Below, one piece after another: positions 60,090 through 64,000 of a stretch of 64,000 bases of DNA (position 1 is its first letter; every line of letters starts with the position of its first letter). The position numbers and the translations under genes are program-made. The notes beneath the pieces are model-generated. The model was given only the letters and a program-made list of their open reading frames with translations. It made no database searches and was not told where the DNA came from. The DNA is from Tragulus kanchil (Eukaryota > Chordata > Mammalia > Artiodactyla > Tragulidae): contig JAIOJX010000030.1 of assembly GCA_022376925.1 (NCBI GenBank), forward strand, positions 176,075,298 to 176,139,297, written 5' to 3'.

Positions 60090-61015
60090 CCTGGCAGTGA
60101 GGACAGGGCTGAGCAGATGGCTGGAGGAAGATGAATGACAAGGAGACAGCAGGCTGATGAAGTGATGGGTAGCCAGCTAGCAGCAGAGACAAACAGGAGT
60201 ATGAGGAGAGGAAGGAATAAGAGATGGGGAAATACAATAGAATTGTTGGCTGTCTTGTTACATTAGCTCCCTGGTAGCCATGTAAACAGGTAGCCTGGGA
60301 GATGGAGTGTAAGTCTCCCATCAGTATCCAAAAAGAAAATCCAGAGTATTCTGCAAAGAAGGCAAAGGTAAGTACAATTTAAAGTAAAATCATAGAGACA
60401 CAGACACACACCCCTTCTGATGCCCTCTGCAAAGAAGGCAAGGGTAAGTATAATTTAAAGTAATGCACACACACCCCTTCTGATGCTCTCTGAAGGTAAA
60501 GTTAAGCTAAAGTCAAGCAACCTGTTTCTTTATGCTTATTCCCAAAGGAAAGGGGAGGGCGAGAGAACATGACTTTCCAAGTGGACCTCAGAGGGAAGAA
60601 GAATGAGAGACGAGGTGGAGAGGGAGGCATGGTCCTTCTCATCATGTTTAGCATGTTGGGCTCCATCCTGAGTGTGATGGGAAGTCATCAAAGGGTTTGA
60701 AGGCAGAGGAGTGGATGCCCTGAGGGGATGGTGAGGCTGGAGGCAGAGAGGCTGTGGCTGGAAAGAAATGATGGACACTGGAGATGCAACACTAATGGGG
60801 AAAAACAGAACAGATCTGAGAGATGCAGAGAGCAGAGACTGGATAGGACTTGGTGACTGATTAGTTATGGCAAGGAAGAAAAAGTGTCACGATGGCTTGT
60901 AGCTTTGGGCAGCAAGGCAAAAAGTAATGCCATTGGCTGCATAACAATATATACAAAAACAATAAGACTTTTTATCATCCCATGGAAATCCCAAATAGTT
61001 ATAAAGTATAAGGGA
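60090..61015. other. Intergenic, purine-rich sequence (repeated at 61196-62117)
   Basis: Contains a local repeat of tctgcaaagaaggcaa ... gtaagta (60350 and 60428). No gene recognised. Confidence 0.45.
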
Positions 61016-61068
61016 TGATGGACGATAGGGCTGGAATGGGGTGGGGAGGAAGGCTCAAGAAGGAGGGG

Positions 61069-61113
61069 ATATATATATATATTTATATATATATATGTAT
61101 ATATATATCTTTA
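61069..61113. repeat. (TA)n tract (repeated at 62171-62215)
   Basis: Alternating AT with short interruptions, inside the L1 3' end. Confidence 0.85.
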
Positions 61114-62117
61114 TGACTGATTCACATTTTTTAAATTTTTATTGGGGGTGTGGGAGGCTATATGTTTTTTTTTAGAATGGTGTTCAACCAAGAGACCTGG
61201 CAGTGAGGACAGGGCTGAGCAGATGGCTGAAAATGAATGACAAGGAGACAGCAGGCTGATGAAGTGATGGGTAGCCAGCTAGCAGCAGAGACAAACAGGA
61301 GTATGAGGAGAGGAAGGAATAAGAGATGGGGAAATACAATAGAATTGTTGGCTGTCTTGTTACATTAGCTCCCTGGTAGCCATGTAAACAGGTAGCCTGG
61401 GAGATGGAGTGTAAGTCTCCCATCAGTATCCAAAAAGAAAATCCAGAGTATTCTGCAAAGAAGGCAAAGGTAAGTACAATTTAAAGTAAAATCATAGAGA
61501 CACAGACACACACCCCTTCTGATGCCCTCTGCAAAGAAGGCAAGGGTAAGTATAATTTAAAGTAATGCACACACACCCCTTCTGATGCTCTCTGAAGGTA
61601 AAGTTAAGCTAAAGTCAAGCAACCTGTTTCTTTATGCTTATTCCCAAAGGAAAGGGGAGGGCGAGAGAACATGACTTTCCAAGTGGACCTCAGAGGGAAG
61701 AAGAATGAGAGACGAGGTGGAGAGGGAGGCATGGTCCTTCTCATCATGTTTAGCATGTTGGGCTCCATCCTGAGTGTGATGGGAAGTCATCAAAGGGTTT
61801 GAAGGCAGAGGAGTGGATGCCCTGAGGGGATGGTGAGGCTGGAGGCAGAGAGGCTGTGGCTGGAAAGAAATGATGGACACTGGAGATGCAACACTAATGG
61901 GGAAAAACAGAACAGATCTGAGAGATGCAGAGAGCAGAGACTGGATAGGACTTGGTGACTGATTAGTTATGGCAAGGAAGAAAAAGTGTCACGATGGCTT
62001 GTAGCTTTGGGCAGCAAGGCAAAAAGTAATGCCATTGGCTGCATAACAATATATACAAAAACAACAAGACTTTTTATCATCCCATGGAAATCCCAAATAG
62101 TTATAAAGTATAAGGGA

Positions 62118-62612
62118 TGATGGACGATAGGGCTGGAATGGGGTGGGGAGGAAGGCTCAAGAAGGAGGGGATATATATATATATTTATATATATATATGT
62201 ATATATATATCTTTATGACTGATTCACATTTTTTTTAAATTTTTTATTGGGGTTGGTGAGAAGGGAGGGGTGCGGGCTTATATTGGTCTTTCATTTGTCT
62301 ATTTTCTTCCGTCTTTGTTCTTTGGCTCTTGTGGGCCTCCCATCGCGGTGGCCTCTGTTGTCGCAGAGCGCCGGCTCTGGGCGCATGTGCTCCAGAACTC
62401 CGACTCAGTAATTGGACACATCGGTCCAGCCGCTCCGCGGCACGTGGGATCTTCCCAGGCCAGGGATCCAACCGGGGCCCCTTGCACTGCAAGGTGGTGT
62501 CCTTACCCACTGGACCACCAGGGAAGCCCTGATTCACATTTGTGTATGGCAGAGATCAATCACCTCAACGTTGTAAAGCAATTATTCTCTTATAAAGATA
62601 AAGTAAAAGAGA
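62118..62612 (+). mobile_element. LINE-1 3' end interrupted by a type-1 SINE
   Basis: Left part gaatggggtggggaggaagg to ttatgactgattcacattt. Right part from 62542 (gtgtatggcagagatcaat, cgttgtaaagcaattattc). Confidence 0.7.
62232..62528 (-). mobile_element. Type-1 SINE
   Basis: Target-site duplication ctgattcacattt at 62219 and 62529. Confidence 0.95.
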
Positions 62613-62750
62613 ACTCCAAGAATGTTCTTCACATACTGTTCATAATTCAGCTATTACTAATTGATTAACAGAACTCCTTTGGGAGTTTAATACTTCCACA
62701 ACATTTACCACCAAGGGAGACTTACCATTATATGGAATCTAAATGGGTCT

Positions 62751-63032
62751 TTTTTAAGATTTTTTTCCCCATCTTTCTCCCTGCCTCTTTTATTTTTATT
62801 TTTATGTTCATTTATCTTTTATTCTTTGGCCTGTGTGGGCCTCCCATCGCAGTGGCCTCTCCCATTGCAGAACACTGGCCCTGGGCACATGTGTTCCAGA
62901 GCGCTGGCTCACAATTGAACACATTGGTTCAGTCGCCCCGATGGCACATGGAATCTTCCTGGGCCAGGGATCGAACTGGTGCCCCTTGCAATGCAAGGTG
63001 GACTCTTTACCCACTGGACCACCAGGGAAGCC
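62751..63032 (-). mobile_element. Type-1-related SINE, diverged
   Basis: Lacks the tail box. Target-site duplication ctaaatgggtct / ctaaacgagtct. Confidence 0.9.
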
Positions 63033-63044
63033 CTAAACGAGTCT

Positions 63045-64000
63045 GGACTATGATCATATAACATGTGTGTGTGGTTCTGGGTAGCACAATGTAAATCAGA
63101 AAATATGCCTATAATGACAACCAAATTTATATAATACTTAATAGTCTATAAAAAGCCATTATTTCATGCGAGTCCCATTACAGCCTTGCCAGGGAAAGCC
63201 AGTGCCTTCCCTCCCTTGTAAGCATCAAGGCCAGGACAGCTTGTAGAAGAGCCATGGACAATATGTGGAAATATTTAAAAGTTATAAATCCAGTTTGACC
63301 AAAAAATGTCTTCATAACTACAAGAACAGAAAACGTGTATAAAGTTAACGTTTTTTATATGACTGAAGTTGGCAGAATGTCATAGATAATTACATTTCAT
63401 TATCCTTGCTCATTCCTAAGCAGCTAGTTGAATTGGCAGTGTTTGTATGGATAATAAAATAATGACCTATGTGATTCAGAATTTTTCCATATGTAGTCTA
63501 AAAATCAATTTTTCTTATCTTCCTTTCAGTAAAATCATATATTGGGTTTTTATAAACAGGATTTTCATGTGGTTGATGTTCTATTAATAGTGATATAAAA
63601 GAGCATCTCTTTTGAGTCAGTGTAGCTCTTTGATAGTTTTTTAACTTTGAGAAAGCCCCACTCTGCTGGAACACTTGAAAATAAATCATGAAAGTTACTT
63701 ACCATGTCCAAACATTGTAATGATATTATATTTGATGAATGATCATTGTAGAAAAATACGTTAATTTTATCACATAAACTGCTATCACTTATGTTGTCCA
63801 TTAACTGTCTCTTAAATGTAATGAGAAAAATGAGAAGAACCAAATGATGTGAAGAATCAGTATCAAACTTCTAGACAGACACATCGACAAATTTAAAAGT
63901 AATATGAGTTGCAAAATATTTGTCTCCGTGTGCAACACAGCTGTAACGCATCCTGTGCTAATCTGTAAGAAACCACACGAATCACTGGAACAGCAGATTC
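63045..64000. other. Intergenic unique sequence to the window end
   Basis: AT-rich, with no gene, duplication or repeat family recognised. Confidence 0.5.

Larger units (their letters stand above)
60076..62240. repeat. Tandem duplication 19 (period 1106 falling to 1102)
   Basis: Units start gttcaaccaagagacctgg at 60076 and 61182. The last ~30 bases of A (from about 61150) do not match B, which runs into a type-1 SINE there. Confidence 0.95.

Overview
The window is nuclear DNA from a ruminant. It carries BovB (RTE) LINE sequence, Bov-A2/Bov-tA and CHR-type tRNA-derived SINEs, artiodactyl-type LINE-1 3' ends, and ancient mammalian MIR, L2 and hAT repeats. I cannot name the species. The most abundant young SINE (called type 1 below) has a tRNA-Glu-like head, a body containing cgcatgcgcccagagcc and a tail reading accaatagaagtggc. 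It is present at 17 independent sites, more than the Bov-A2 and Bov-tA copies that I would expect to dominate in a cow or sheep.

The only protein-coding gene I can support is the 3' end of SUMF1 on the + strand. SUMF1 encodes the formylglycine-generating enzyme, which activates sulfatases in the endoplasmic reticulum. The penultimate exon is 60 nt, in phase 0, and encodes [20 protein letters not shown]. It appears three times (14497, 15596, 16707). The terminal exon (30684-30794) encodes [12 protein letters not shown] through to the stop codon. A 3'UTR of about 1 kb follows, ending at an AATAAA at 31770. Bases 1-14496 lie in the upstream intron, 14557-30683 in the last intron, and everything after about 31.8 kb is 3' flank with no recognisable gene.

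The striking large-scale feature is a set of 19 head-to-tail duplications. Each unit is 1056-1203 bp and each comes from a different sequence. They start near 2140, 4486, 7496, 9758, 11658, 13603, 15401, 18351, 21054, 25846, 31338, 36373, 40281, 42505, 45765, 47872, 50731, 54207 and 60076. The two copies in each pair are nearly identical and differ mainly in homopolymer length, small indels and a few scrambled bases at the junction. About 21 kb of the 64 kb is therefore second copies, and the underlying locus is about 43 kb. I judge this most likely to be an assembly artefact: contig or read ends of about 1.1 kb placed side by side instead of being overlapped. Many breakpoints fall inside SINEs. 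A biological cause can only be excluded with reads. The apparent triplication of the SUMF1 exon and the second polyadenylation signal follow from it.

Region by region: 0.7-7.5 kb holds old LINE-1 5'UTR, ORF1 and ORF2-start remnants with SINE insertions. 7.5-18.3 kb is intron with SINEs and the exon copies. 18.35-20.9 kb is an antisense LINE-1 ORF2 fragment. 21-30.6 kb is intron with MIR, L2 and SINEs. 30.68-31.8 kb is the last exon and 3'UTR. 35.8-40.15 kb is an antisense BovB LINE riddled with younger SINEs. 42-50.8 kb holds hAT and mariner-type DNA transposons, LINE-1 3' ends and SINEs. 51-64 kb is mostly unique sequence with MIR, L2, LINE-1 3' ends and two final type-1 SINEs. No CRISPR array, bacterial gene, functional tRNA or rRNA gene was seen.
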